A DNA stretch of 64,000 nucleotides from Undaria pinnatifida (lineage: Eukaryota; Sar; Phaeophyceae; Laminariales; Alariaceae). The DNA is taken from positions 1,992,616 to 2,056,615 of the forward strand of contig JABAKD010000018.1 in NCBI GenBank assembly GCA_012845835.1. Reading direction: 5' to 3'. Shown here piece after piece: positions 1 through 8,724 of the stretch (the first letter of the stretch is position 1; every line of letters begins with the position of its first letter). The position numbers and the translations under genes were made by a program. The notes under the pieces were generated by a model. The model ran no database searches. It was not told the DNA's origin and saw nothing but the letters and a program-made list of their open reading frames with translations.

Positions 1-210
1 TCTTCAACGAACGTACGTGTCGTCGAGCCTGCTGGACACGAGGAAGGATGCTATGAAAAAAAATCATCCCCAAACAGTTTCAGGTTTGCAAACGTCTACC
101 GAACGATGACGTCCAGGCCGCAAGGGGCACCGTACCGCAGGAGGTACGACCGGGAGCTGGTTTCAAAACCGACGTTTTCGTTGAAAAAGGTTGGGGAGGC
201 TACCGTATCG
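1..210 (+). mobile_element. B-family short inverted-repeat element, left end cut by window
   Basis: This matches the body of the B copies at 14352 and 37657: the 'GAGGAAGGATGCTATGA' stretch, the 'GGGGCACCGT' block, and the 'GGAGCTGGTTTCAAAACC' block just before the end. The right end is GGCTACCGTA near 210. The left end lies outside the window. There is no coding capacity; overlapping ORFs are chance. Confidence 0.6.
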
Positions 211-671
211 TTGGTCGATGGGCATGCCCCTATTATTGCATTCTGTACCCCCCCCCCTCATCTATCTGAAGAAATCTCAACCCCAGCCGAACAACGACTT
301 AGAAGAGATCAATACCCAGCGTGCACGACTAACCCAAACTGAAGTTGAAAATCTCACATGGCCTCGAGGAATACCGCGAACAGCATCATCATGTCTGTAC
401 TCAAATAGAAATAAAAATGAGGGTTATCTTCTTCTTCTTCTGGTTTTGGGCATAGTTCCTGGATTTGAGAAGCCCCCCGTCAACCACAACAAAAAGGAAC
501 AGTTTTGCCCCTAGAGTGCACTTACTTTTCGACTGAAACAATTTGTCAACGGCGGGGCTTCTTAAGCCATATTCATCGTATGTTTCTACTAAATGTTTGG
601 TTGGGAATTATTTTTTCTGTGCACTTAGACCATGAAAACCTTTATCGGATAGCACATGCATAAAAATAGTG
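211..671. other. No gene or recognised repeat seen
   Basis: Short ORFs only, with no protein-like pattern and no repeat shared with the rest of the window. There is a C10 run near 250. Confidence 0.4.
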
Positions 672-953
672 TGCGACGCATGCTACGATAGAGGAAGCGC
701 TTTCCGTCTGAAACGATTCCTGAATAATGGCGGGTAGCCTTAACCCATCTTCACGCGAAATCGTCCGAATTGGTTTTTTTCTGGAGAAGTTTCGTTTTAT
801 ACCTAAGCCTCATGGAATATTTCATCCGTCACAAGTTTTTTCTTTTCCGCGAAATTTGTGGTTTTGGCGGAGATCTTAAGCTCCCAATTTGAGAAAAGCT
901 CAAAAGAAAATGTTCTTTTCCACCACCACTATCACCCCGAAGCACGCGTCGTG
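672..953 (+). mobile_element. A-family palindromic element
   Basis: It begins GACGCATGCTACGATAGAGG and ends GAAGCACGCGTC. Internal A landmarks occur in order: a CTTAACCCA block, a 'CCTAAGCCTCATGGAAT' block (usually CCTAGGCCATGGGAT), and 'CTTAAGCTCCCAATTTGAG'. It is diverged at both ends. No ORF is supported. Confidence 0.7.
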
Positions 954-1125
954 CCAAAAAAAAAAAGAAAAGGCTCTGGGAGAGGTGTAGATAGTTCAAT
1001 AGACCTTTTCCTCAAGCGTGGAACGTCGCAAACAAAATGGTGCACCTCTGTGAGTTGTACGCAGCATGCGCCTGGTGCATGCTCTGCCCATCCATGCGCC
1101 TGGCATAGGACGGACACGTGCTCCA

Positions 1126-1443
1126 AATTTTTTTTCACACTTCTACTTTCCAGTTTCTGGACAAGCTGTGGTCACACGTGTCATCCCTTCCCCCCCCCCC
1201 CGGCTCTTACCTTCTAATTTTTATCGCGCATAAGGTTCAGCAATCCCCTTTTTCGTTGATTTTTTATCGAATGTTTTTGCTTACTCACCCTCTCGCCATT
1301 ATTTCCGCAAGTCAAGTTGTGCACAAGAACAAGTCCTCATGTTATACGAGTATATGCACTCGAGGGGACTCCAACTCACGAAACTGACCTATATATATAT
1401 ACCAGGCTCGAGGAAAACCTGGTAGGCCCCCGGGGGGCGAGCA
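1126..1443 (-). mobile_element. tRNA-derived SINE copy
   Basis: Read on the minus strand, a tRNA-like head near 1443-1360 contains a B-box-like GTGAGTTGGAGTCCCC. It is followed by about 230 bp of body and an A-rich tail (GTGTGAAAAAAAA) near 1126-1135. The copy at 18250-18575 is collinear along its whole length, and a 5'-truncated copy lies at 40695. This head is more diverged than that of the 18.5-kb copy and has an inserted TA run. Confidence 0.65.
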
Positions 1444-1492
1444 GCACCATACTATAGACGGGTCTAGCACGTTCTGGGAGAAGCCAATGACT

Positions 1493-2036
1493 CAGCGAGG
1501 CGTGCTACGATAGAGGCATTACTTTTCGTCCGAAATGGCTTCTGAATGACGGGCCTCCTGAGTCGACTACGGTGTTGCCCCCCCAATTTTTCTTTAACGA
1601 AATCTCCGGTTTTGAAACCGGCTCCACCAGCCGTATCTCCTGGGACACGGTGCCCCTTGCCGCCCCGACGTCGTCGTTCGAAAGACCTTCTGCAAGCTTG
1701 AAAATGTGTGAGGAGGCTTTTTTTATAGCAGCACCCTTCTTCGTGTCTCTAGCAGCCGTGAAACGTTCGTCTAAGAAAATCGCCGGTTTAGGGTGGGGGG
1801 GCTATCGTAGTAAGAATCAGTCTCCGTAACCCAAACTCGCCGGAAATAGACCACATATTTTGCATGATTCTCGTTGAATCTCTAGGCCCCATGGGCGTTT
1901 TTACGTCCGGTAGCAGTCAAGTTTTCCCTCCAAATCAGTATTTTGCGGGAGGGACATCTCTTATTAAGCTCCCAATTTGGGGAACCTCTGAACAGAAAAG
2001 AAACAGGGGTGCACCTCAATCATAGCGCGTGCGTCA
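1493..2036 (+). mobile_element. A-family element split by a B element
   Basis: The left part (1493-1566) runs from GCGTGCTACGATAGAGG to the GACGGGCCTCC block. The right part (1811-2036) resumes with GTAACCCAAACTCGCCGG and ends at GCACCTCAATCATAGCGCGTGCG. The interruption is the B copy at 1567-1810. CTCC lies on both junctions and could be a short target duplication. Confidence 0.7.
1567..1810 (-). mobile_element. B-family element nested in an A element
   Basis: The ends are CTACGGTGTTGCCCCCCC and GGGGGGGCTATCGTAG. The interior is the reverse complement of the B copies at 14352 and 37657 (ACACGGTGCCCCTTGCC block; TGAAACGTTCGTC near the far end). Confidence 0.75.
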
Positions 2037-2239
2037 GGCTGATGAACTACCCGAAGTTGACCGAGGCTATTCCTACGTACACGATAGCAGTAGCCTCGGT
2101 CACTCACTCTCGTTTCTCAGCGGCTTGAAGCTACTCCTCGAAAATAGCCGTGTCTCAGTTTTCTGCGCGTTTCGGGTTTCATTTCGGGAAAAGAACGCCC
2201 GCTGAGCTTTACCCGTTACGCTGCGCTGAAACAAAACAT

Positions 2240-2790
2240 TTGAAGAAGGTGAGGCGCTGGCGTTTACTAAGAAAGAGGCAGAGCACTATTTGCTGAAACG
2301 AATTATTTTTGTGAATGTCAGGCCTCGAGTCGTTCTGCATGGTAACCCCCCCCCCCAACTTTAATTTTGACGAAGTCGCTAGTTTTGAAAAAAAAACTGG
2401 CTCCCGCCTGGCCAATTCTCCTCGAATACGGTGCCCCTTGCCACCCTGATTCGTCATCGTCCGATAGTCCTTTGCGCACACAAGACAAAATATTTCGAAA
2501 GTATTGCTTTCGTTGCATCCTCCCTCGTGTCGAGCAACCGTGAAACCTCCGTAAAAGAAAATCACTGGTTCCTGAGAGGGGCTATCGTGGAAGAACTCGC
2601 TCCGTAATGTAACCCAAATTCGTCGGGATTTCGTTATGCACATCGGATTTTACATCGAGAGTTGTACTTGTGTTGCCACCCCCCCCTCCCCCCTCTCAAG
2701 TCAGGTGCTGAGACAGGTGTACATCTCCTCAAGCGAGGAGCCCCATAAGAAATACCGTGCACAGCTACCACACCGCTCCACGCGTCATGC
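2240..2790 (+). mobile_element. Second A-family element split by a B element
   Basis: A-like left sequence (GTGAATGTCAGGCCTC) reaches about 2332. After the B copy the A sequence resumes with GTAACCCAAATTCGTCGGG and ends near the CACGCGTCATGCG at about 2776-2788. It is more diverged than the 1493 copy, but the interruption is at the same internal position. Confidence 0.55.
2333..2590 (-). mobile_element. B-family element nested in an A element
   Basis: A C-run next to GGTAACC marks the left end and GAGGGGCTATCGTGG the right end. The interior carries the ACGGTGCCCCTTGCCACC and CGTGTCGAGCAACCGTGAAAC blocks of the B family. Confidence 0.7.
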
Positions 2791-2879
2791 GTCCTCTTTC
2801 CCGTTCACGCACGCCGAGTGTAACCTCGGTGTGTGTGTCGTTATGTTTGGGGTTAGCCCCGACAAGGCAGTGTGAAAGA

Positions 2880-2975
2880 CCGAAGCTACGGTAGGGAGGG
2901 TGCCCCGAGTTACGCTACCGGACTTGAGCCGCTCGCGCCAGTGACACTGTGCACCTCACGGGCTATGCGTTAGGC
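2880..2975. repeat. E-family fragment
   Basis: GCTACGGTAGGGAGGGTGCCCC is followed by a GAGCCGCTCGCGCCAGTGACAC stretch. These two landmarks also occur in the E copies at 26262 and 49150. Confidence 0.4.
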
Positions 2976-2982
2976 CATAACG

Positions 2983-3254
2983 CGTGCAACGATAGAGGTA
3001 GCGCGTTTCGTCAGAAGTGTGGTCTTGCCTGACGGGGCTCCTTAACCCAAATTCGCCGGGAACACGTTATTGTTTTCGCATGATTTTCGTCGTGTACGCT
3101 AGGGCCATGATGGGATGTTTCATCCGGTGTCTAGCATTTTTTTTTTTAATCTCCAAAGCTTGTTTTGGTGGAGAAGCCTTGAGCTGCTGCGAAAGTGAGG
3201 GACCCCGCAGGGAGACAAAAGTAAGTAGTGTGCACCTCTATCGTAGCACGCGCC
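2983..3254 (+). mobile_element. A-family palindromic element
   Basis: It starts ACGCGTGCAACGATAGAGGT and ends TGCACCTCTATCGTAGCACG. Internal blocks GACGGGGCTCCTTAACCC and GCATGATTTTCG are in the A order. Its right quarter is duplicated immediately downstream. Confidence 0.75.
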
Positions 3255-3480
3255 CCTCGTTCATTTTGGCGCAGCGTGGCTTACCTACCTTTCCAGCGCG
3301 CGAATTTCACTACATCGCATCGCTATCGGCGGAGAAGCCTTGACCTGCGAAAGTGAGGGACCCCAGAAAAAAGAACACGTGGTGTGCACCTCTATCGTAG
3401 GACACGTCTCTCGTTTTTTTTTGGCGCAGCGTAGGTTACCCACCTTTCCAGCGCGCGGATTTTACTATATCGCACACTTT
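3172..3480 (+). repeat. Tandem duplication of an A right end plus flank
   Basis: Two units of about 155 bp each run from GGAGAAGCCTTGA through TGTGCACCTCTATCGTAG into a shared flank (GGCGCAGCGT, CCTTTCCAGCGCGCG, ACTACATCGCA or ACTATATCGCA). The copies differ by scattered substitutions and small indels. Confidence 0.7.
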
Positions 3481-3499
3481 TTTTTAACCCCACGAGAGC

Positions 3500-3575
3500 C
3501 AATACCACGAAGAAACAGGGGGTTGGTCCCTCGCGCAAGTGACATCGAGCCAACCACTGCGCACTAAAAAGCCCC
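3500..3575. repeat. E-family fragment
   Basis: GAAACAGGGGGTTGGTCCCTCGCGCAAGTGACATCGAGCC and then ACCACTGCG match the order at 49165-49205 (ACAGGGGGTTCGCTCGCG, then GAGCCACTGCG). Confidence 0.4.
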
Positions 3576-3611
3576 AGGAGGGACTGACCTGCCTTGTCCC
3601 GGTGGAAAAGA

Positions 3612-3893
3612 CGGGCGCTGTGAAGGAGGTGCACCGCTGTTTTCTTAGGTTCGTCACTTTGGGAGGAGGTTAAGGCATGTCCTTCTTAACTCAAAAATTG
3701 ATTTGGAGAAAAAAAACCCTGCTTTATCCCGGATTGAAAAAATCCAATGGTCTAAGGTATATAATAAAAAAACAAAATGCCGAAAAAATGACTTGTTTTT
3801 ATTTGACGATTTTGGGTTTGAAAGGAGCCTCACGATTTCAGAAAACGTTTTAAACAAAAAGAGGCATACCTTAAAAACTCTATCGAACAGGAA
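3612..3893 (-). mobile_element. A-family palindromic element, reverse orientation
   Basis: It runs from GAAGGAGGTGCACCGCTG to AACTCTATCGAACAGG. Reverse-orientation landmarks are GACGATTTTGGGTTTGAAAG and CTTAACTCAAAAATTGATTTGGAG. The terminal repeats are degraded. Confidence 0.65.
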
Positions 3894-4229
3894 GGTGGTA
3901 CGGTAGAGGTGGCACTTTCCGCCTTAAGTGGTTTCTGAATAACGGAGCTCCTGAACCCCAAATCGCCAGCATTTTTTGTTTTTGCACGGTCTGATTCTCG
4001 TGGTATACCTAGGCCATGCGCTTTTTCATCCGGTAGCAGCTTTGTTTTTCTCCTCAAACCAGTTTTGGGAGAGGCCCTAACCCCTTTAGAGCCCCAGAAC
4101 CCCTTCCTATAGTCTATACTAACTTCATGTCAAATCGCGTCCAAAAAGGGTTTCCGGTAGGTAGGGCAGGCGAAATGAGGAAACCCCAGAAAAATACGTG
4201 GTGCATCTCTATCGTAGCACGCGTCGTAG
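3894..4229 (+). mobile_element. A-family element, long subfamily with internal insertion
   Basis: It starts GGTACGGTAGAGGTGG and ends GCATCTCTATCGTAGCACGC. Between the AGTTTTGGGAGAGG block and the final GAGGAAACCCCAG it carries about 100 extra bases (CCTTTAGAGCCCCAGAACCC onward). The same extra block is in the copy at 52297. Confidence 0.7.
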
Positions 4230-4949
4230 CAAACGTGTCCAAACAAAGCAAGTTGTTGTGTGCTTTTCTTGACGGGGGTTGCACTTTTTGTTGTATATGA
4301 ACTGTTTATCACTGTTCGCCTTTGGGCTCGATACATATATGGGCCTTTTCAAATACATACGGAGCTTCGCTGAAATTTTGGGTGTGCGCGCTTTTCGCAA
4401 CACGCTCACTTCGAAAGATAGAGGCAATAGTTTTTCCCGTGCGCGGGTCTCGAAAACAGTCCCTGCTGCTGCTGTTGTTGTTAGTGTTCGTCCGGCACGG
4501 TCCGCGGTTCGGCCCGGTTATTGTTCAATTTTTATTTTTTTTCCCCCGTGGTTCACCGCCCGCGGTTCATTCGTTCGAATTCTGTGTAGGATTCGTTTTT
4601 TTTGTTTCTTTTTTTGCTTTTTCGTACAGGCCGAACGGACACAGTCGAACAGGTTGTGTGACCGCAGGGTATGCAGACAGACGCACATATGTACCATACA
4701 TACACCGGTATACCGGCCTGGTGCGAGTAGAGAGTAGATCAGTATTTTATAGAGACCTGGAACGCTGTTTTATTTTTGTTTCACTTTCTCTGACATTTGC
4801 TTTTTTTTTACGACAGTCTCTTTTCGTGCGGCGGGGCGTACAGCCGAGGGGCAAACAAACAGCAACGAACCGGTGGGGGTAAACTGCCAAGAGTGATCGA
4901 TGCGCAATGATCGGGGTGAATGCTGACGTCGTTCGGAGGGCGGTGTTCT
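4230..4949. other. No gene recognised; T-rich DNA
   Basis: There are long pyrimidine-biased stretches (4590-4625, 4790-4815). ORFs of 150-186 codons cross it in two frames, but their composition follows the T-runs and shows no domain pattern. Confidence 0.4.
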
Positions 4950-5215
4950 GGACGATGCACCCGGGACTAGGCCGATCAAGCTGAGGCTGAATAAAGATGT
5001 TGGGCGCACTCTGCGATAGAAGTTACCAAGCACTTCACGGAGGCAACCCGGGGTTAGGCCGATCAAGCTGAGGCTGAATAAAGATGTTGGGCGCACTCTG
5101 CGATAGAAGTTACCCAGCACTTCACGGAGGCAACCCGGGGTTAGGCCGATCAAGCTGAGGCTGAATGAAGATGTTTTGGGCGCACTCTGCGATAGAGGTT
5201 ACCCAGCACTTTTGG
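4950..5215. repeat. 87-bp tandem repeat, about three units
   Basis: The marker GCCGATCAAGCTGAGGCTGA recurs at 4971, 5058 and 5145, a period of exactly 87 bp. Each unit ends with GCGCACTCTGCGATAGA, which is the left end of the A element that follows. The array is therefore a duplication of flank plus A left end. Confidence 0.85.
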
Positions 5216-5471
5216 TTTAAAACGTTTTATGAATGGCGGCGCGTATTATTAACAAACCCAAAATCGTTAAAAATTAGGCCAATTTCTTTTTTTTGCGTGA
5301 TTCTCGTTGACATGTGTGTTGTAGGCCATGGGATTTTTCGCGATTCGGCGAGGTAGAAGTTTCTCTTTTTGCTCGCCAAAACAGTTTTTTGGGTGTAGGT
5401 GGAGGTGTTAAGGTCCCAAAATGGAGGAACCCGAGAAGCAAAGTGGTGTTCCTGTAGCGTAGCACGCGTCG
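5175..5471 (+). mobile_element. A-family palindromic element
   Basis: It begins at GCGCACTCTGCGATAGAGGT and ends GTTCCTGTAGCGTAGCACGC. Internal blocks GCGTGATTCTCGTTG and GGCCATGGGATTTTTC are typical of A. The left end continues from the 87-bp array. Confidence 0.7.
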
Positions 5472-6264
5472 TTATTGTGTTTATTTGCTCACAGCCCAAG
5501 TACTATCTTCGCCCACATTTTCTTCCTCCTTCTCCCTCCTTACTGTAGACGCAACTCAGACCCGCGGTCAGCAAGCAGGAGACTCTTCTTCTTCCCTCTT
5601 CCCTTGCACTACGGCGCGTGCCTCGTTTCTTTTCGCGAGAAGAAGAACTCAGCACACGTTCTTCCTTCTTATGTCGGTTGGTTCGCATCAAGCAGTGCAA
5701 AACAAAACACACGCAGAGTGGGTGTGATTCCGATGTCTGGCGCGAACGATATATATTTGGAAGTGTGCTGCCGTAGTACGATAGGGGATAGCATTTTTTT
5801 TAGCTAAAATTTACGTTGCGAATGGCGGGGGGGGGGGGGGGGGCTTTTAACCCAAACAATGCTTCGTCGGAAACTTAAATGTCGTTCTTGGTTGGAACAA
5901 TATTTTGGTCAGGGTGCAGGTACGTCGACCATGGGATTGTTCATCACGTTGCAATTTCAATTCCTCTGGACGTTTGTGTGTGTGTGTGTGTTTCTCGGTG
6001 AGCTGTGTAGCTGTCCGAAAGCAACGAAACTCCTCTTCTCAGAAAATCGAGGCGAACAACTGCGGCAGCATGCTCTTCCGTAAAAGAAGTGTCCTCTTGA
6101 TACCGGCAGGATCCAGGCGCGGGGATTGGCCGATCTGTGCAACACTCAAAAGGAATCCTTGGGTCTGTGCAACCCGTCCCCTACCCCCCCGACGTATTAG
6201 GCAGCAGGCAAAGTGGAGAGATACCGAACGCCCCAAATGGTGTTGAACTTACAATTAATTGACG
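5472..6264. other. No gene recognised; possible decayed A left half
   Basis: At 5767-5850 'GTACGATAGGGGATAGC' leads into a GAATGGCGGG block and an 18-base G-run, which may be a decayed A left half. The rest has only short overlapping ORFs. (TG)n occurs at 5973-5990. Confidence 0.35.
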
Positions 6265-6513
6265 TATTGGACATGTTAGCACTTTTCGTCTGATTCTGTT
6301 TCGAAACGATGGGGCTCCTTGAACAAATATCGTCGGAAAAAGGCCACTTGTTTACTGCGTGATTCTCGTTATTTACCTAGGCCATGGAATTTATCATCTA
6401 GGTAGTAGTAGCAGTTACATTTTCTCCGTGAATTAGGTTTTGGGAGAGGTCTTAAGCTCCTAAATTGAGGAAGCCTCAGAAAAAAAGTGGTGCACCTTTA
6501 TCGTGCAACACGC
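6265..6513 (+). mobile_element. A-family palindromic element
   Basis: The left end is poorly preserved near 6265-6285. The interior has ATGGGGCTCCTTGAAC, GCGTGATTCTCGTTAT, CCTAGGCCATGGAAT and GGGAGAGGTCTTAAGCTCC. The right end is TGCACCTTTATCGTGCAACACGCG. Confidence 0.65.
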
Positions 6514-6840
6514 GTCGTTTTTATCCGGCAAGGAGAGAACCGCGAGAAACAAAAGACACGGCGTTCAAGCGCGACTTGAAACGTGTTCCATCACAATTGA
6601 GCAGACCACAACATGCACGTGAGATCGAGAGAGACCCCGTCAAAACTTGTACACATACCTGGAAATATTTGTACACTCTTAGCAAGCCCAGTAGTATTAC
6701 ACTTCGATCGCGCGTGACTACGAGGTGCAAACATATGTGTACTGGTACGTGTCTGTTCACATGGAAAAGTGTGGGAATTTACTGCACGACTTGTTATTGA
6801 ATGGTTTGAGCAACCGAGGGGGATCCACGGAAACGGCTCT
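6514..6840. other. No gene or recognised repeat seen
   Basis: Only short ORFs that overlap on both strands. It lies between two A copies. Confidence 0.35.
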
Positions 6841-7124
6841 CGACGCGTGCTACGAAAAAGGTGCAGCACTTTTTTCGGAGGTTTCCTCGATCTGGGGAGA
6901 TTAAGACCTTCTCTCCCCAAAACAATTTCACGGAGCAAAAAAAAACAAAACTGCCATATCATACCGGATGAAAACTCCCATGATCATGGCGTCTAGATAC
7001 CCACCGTAAATCGTTTGAAAATAAAAATACGGTCGATTTTCGACCGATTTTGGGTTGTGGAACCAACCACCGTCATTCAGAAAACTTTTCCTACGGAAAA
7101 TGACACCTTTAGCGTAGCACGCGT
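6841..7124 (-). mobile_element. A-family palindromic element, reverse orientation
   Basis: It begins GACGCGTGCTACGAAAAAGGTG and ends CACCTTTAGCGTAGCACGCGTC. Landmarks are CCGATTTTGGGTTGTGG and GTCATTCAGAAAACTTTTCC. Confidence 0.75.
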
Positions 7125-7738
7125 CTCATCTCTCTCCCCGTTGAAGGAGTACGTGAGGGAACTTGACGAACATGCTACTGCAGGAACTCATATTTTTCTT
7201 GTGACGCGGTTCCTAGCTCTTGTAGCGCTCTATCCGGGCCAAAACAAATTTATGTGTCGAAATTTAATGGATAAGAGCGAACCCCGATCAACAAACCCAT
7301 GTCTTAGACGCAAAAAAAACGATCGTAAATCGCGATAAAACAGCAATGAATGGGTGGCTGTCCAACGATTACGGGTTAAGGGTTCCTCTCATTAACCAGA
7401 GGTAAACATCTCCCCGCCACACGCGTCAGTATTTTGACTCGAAATATAACGGCAATGATACACCGAAACGAGGAGGCGCCTCTCAAGTGACGAACCACAC
7501 AATAAGCGTCACCCGACAATTGCCTTTTGGCGCAAGCTACGGTTTGAGGGGGGGGGGAGACCTCAGTTTTCCCTACTGGTTTTTTTTTAGGCACTCGTAC
7601 GAGTGACTCTTACCTCGCCGAAAACAAGTGCGTTAGACGGGTTTTTTTTGTTTTTGCGCCACAGCGTCGCTCACCATTCAAATTCCTCGTTGAGGGTGTT
7701 CACAACGCGAAAGGGTTCAACGGTCACTGGAGGAGATG
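7125..7738. other. No gene; one partial A right end
   Basis: At about 7355-7430 'ACGATTACGGGTTAAGGG' is followed by AACCAGAGGTAAACATC and CCACACGCGTCAG, which is a reverse-orientation A end. A CACTCGTACGAGTGA palindrome lies at 7592. No coding signal is seen. Confidence 0.4.
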
Positions 7739-7987
7739 ACGCATTCTACGATAGAGGTGCACACCACTTTATTTCTGAGGTTTCCCCAATGTCAGGGCTT
7801 AAGACATGTCCCTCCCAAAAGCTGGTTCGGAGGAAAAATTACCCCTTCTGACCGGATTGGATGAACAATCCGACGGCCTAGGCACGCGACGACGTTCGCA
7901 CAAAGAATGTGGTATTTTCCGACGATTTTGGGCAAATTAAAGAGCCATTCCGGACTGAAAGTGCTACCTCTATCGTGGCACGCGTCG
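7739..7987 (-). mobile_element. A-family palindromic element, reverse orientation
   Basis: The ends are GACGCATTCTACGATAGAGGTGC and TACCTCTATCGTGGCACGCGTC. Landmarks are GGGCTTAAGACATGTCCCTCCC and CGACGATTTTGGGC. Confidence 0.75.
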
Positions 7988-8244
7988 GTTTTCGGGCCGG
8001 GAATCGGCGTCCTCGAATGAGAGGAGCTTTCCCCCCCCCAAAGAAATAAAAATAAAAATAAACGCTCTACTAGCGTTGCAGCATGCGTAAGCACCACGGG
8101 ATGACAACAAGTAAATTTGCCCGTTTTTCTGACATAGTAGTAAGTGACACTTACTTTGTGACATTTTTTCACCTCTCGAAAACAAGGGGCGGAGGGTTAT
8201 GAGGTTTAACACCTTGGGGGAGACGTGACGATCAAAATCACATC

Positions 8245-8408
8245 GGCCTAGGGGAGCACCTCGGGCATTGGAGGAAAGTTCAAATTTGATCATCTTCCGT
8301 CGTCACTTCAAGGGGCAGGGGACATCCGCCTCGGGAAGAACCTAGGGCATTGGAGGAAAGTTCATCTTCGATTATCTCCCACCGTCGCTCCAAGGGGCGG
8401 GGGAAAGT
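8245..8408. repeat. 82-bp direct repeat, two units, upstream of the LINE ORF
   Basis: GGGCATTGGAGGAAAGTTCA recurs at 8263 and 8345. Both units continue through GAT(C/T)ATCT(T/C)CC and CAAGGGGC(A/G)GGGG. Their position 320 bp before the ORF suggests 5' UTR or promoter repeats of the LINE; this is inference. Confidence 0.75.
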
Positions 8409-8724
8409 CTCCAGTACACAACGTTGACAAAAATGGCAGTCGGGCATACGGAGCAGCCCCGGCGGCTTCTGCCGACGTGCGGCATGTATGTACCGTGCCT
8501 GGCGAGAATGCACGAGACCTCCGACAAACACGCGAACAGGATACAAGAGACAGACGTACAATTGCGTGCTGCCAGTTTGCTCGACACTCGCTATGTCGAT
8601 ACTTGCCCTCGGCTGCTCCCCGGCCGGGGTGGTGCTCGGGCCTGAGGCTTCCCCAAAACGTGCCAGAGCCCCTGAGGGGTTGTGTGGCGTCGACCTCACT
8701 CGTGCGCTGAACTAGTGCTCGGGT

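Noticed and set aside
4770..5153. 127-codon minus-strand ORF with 29-residue repeats
   Set aside because: It reads through the 87-bp array, whose length happens to be a multiple of three; the array is derived from A-element ends.
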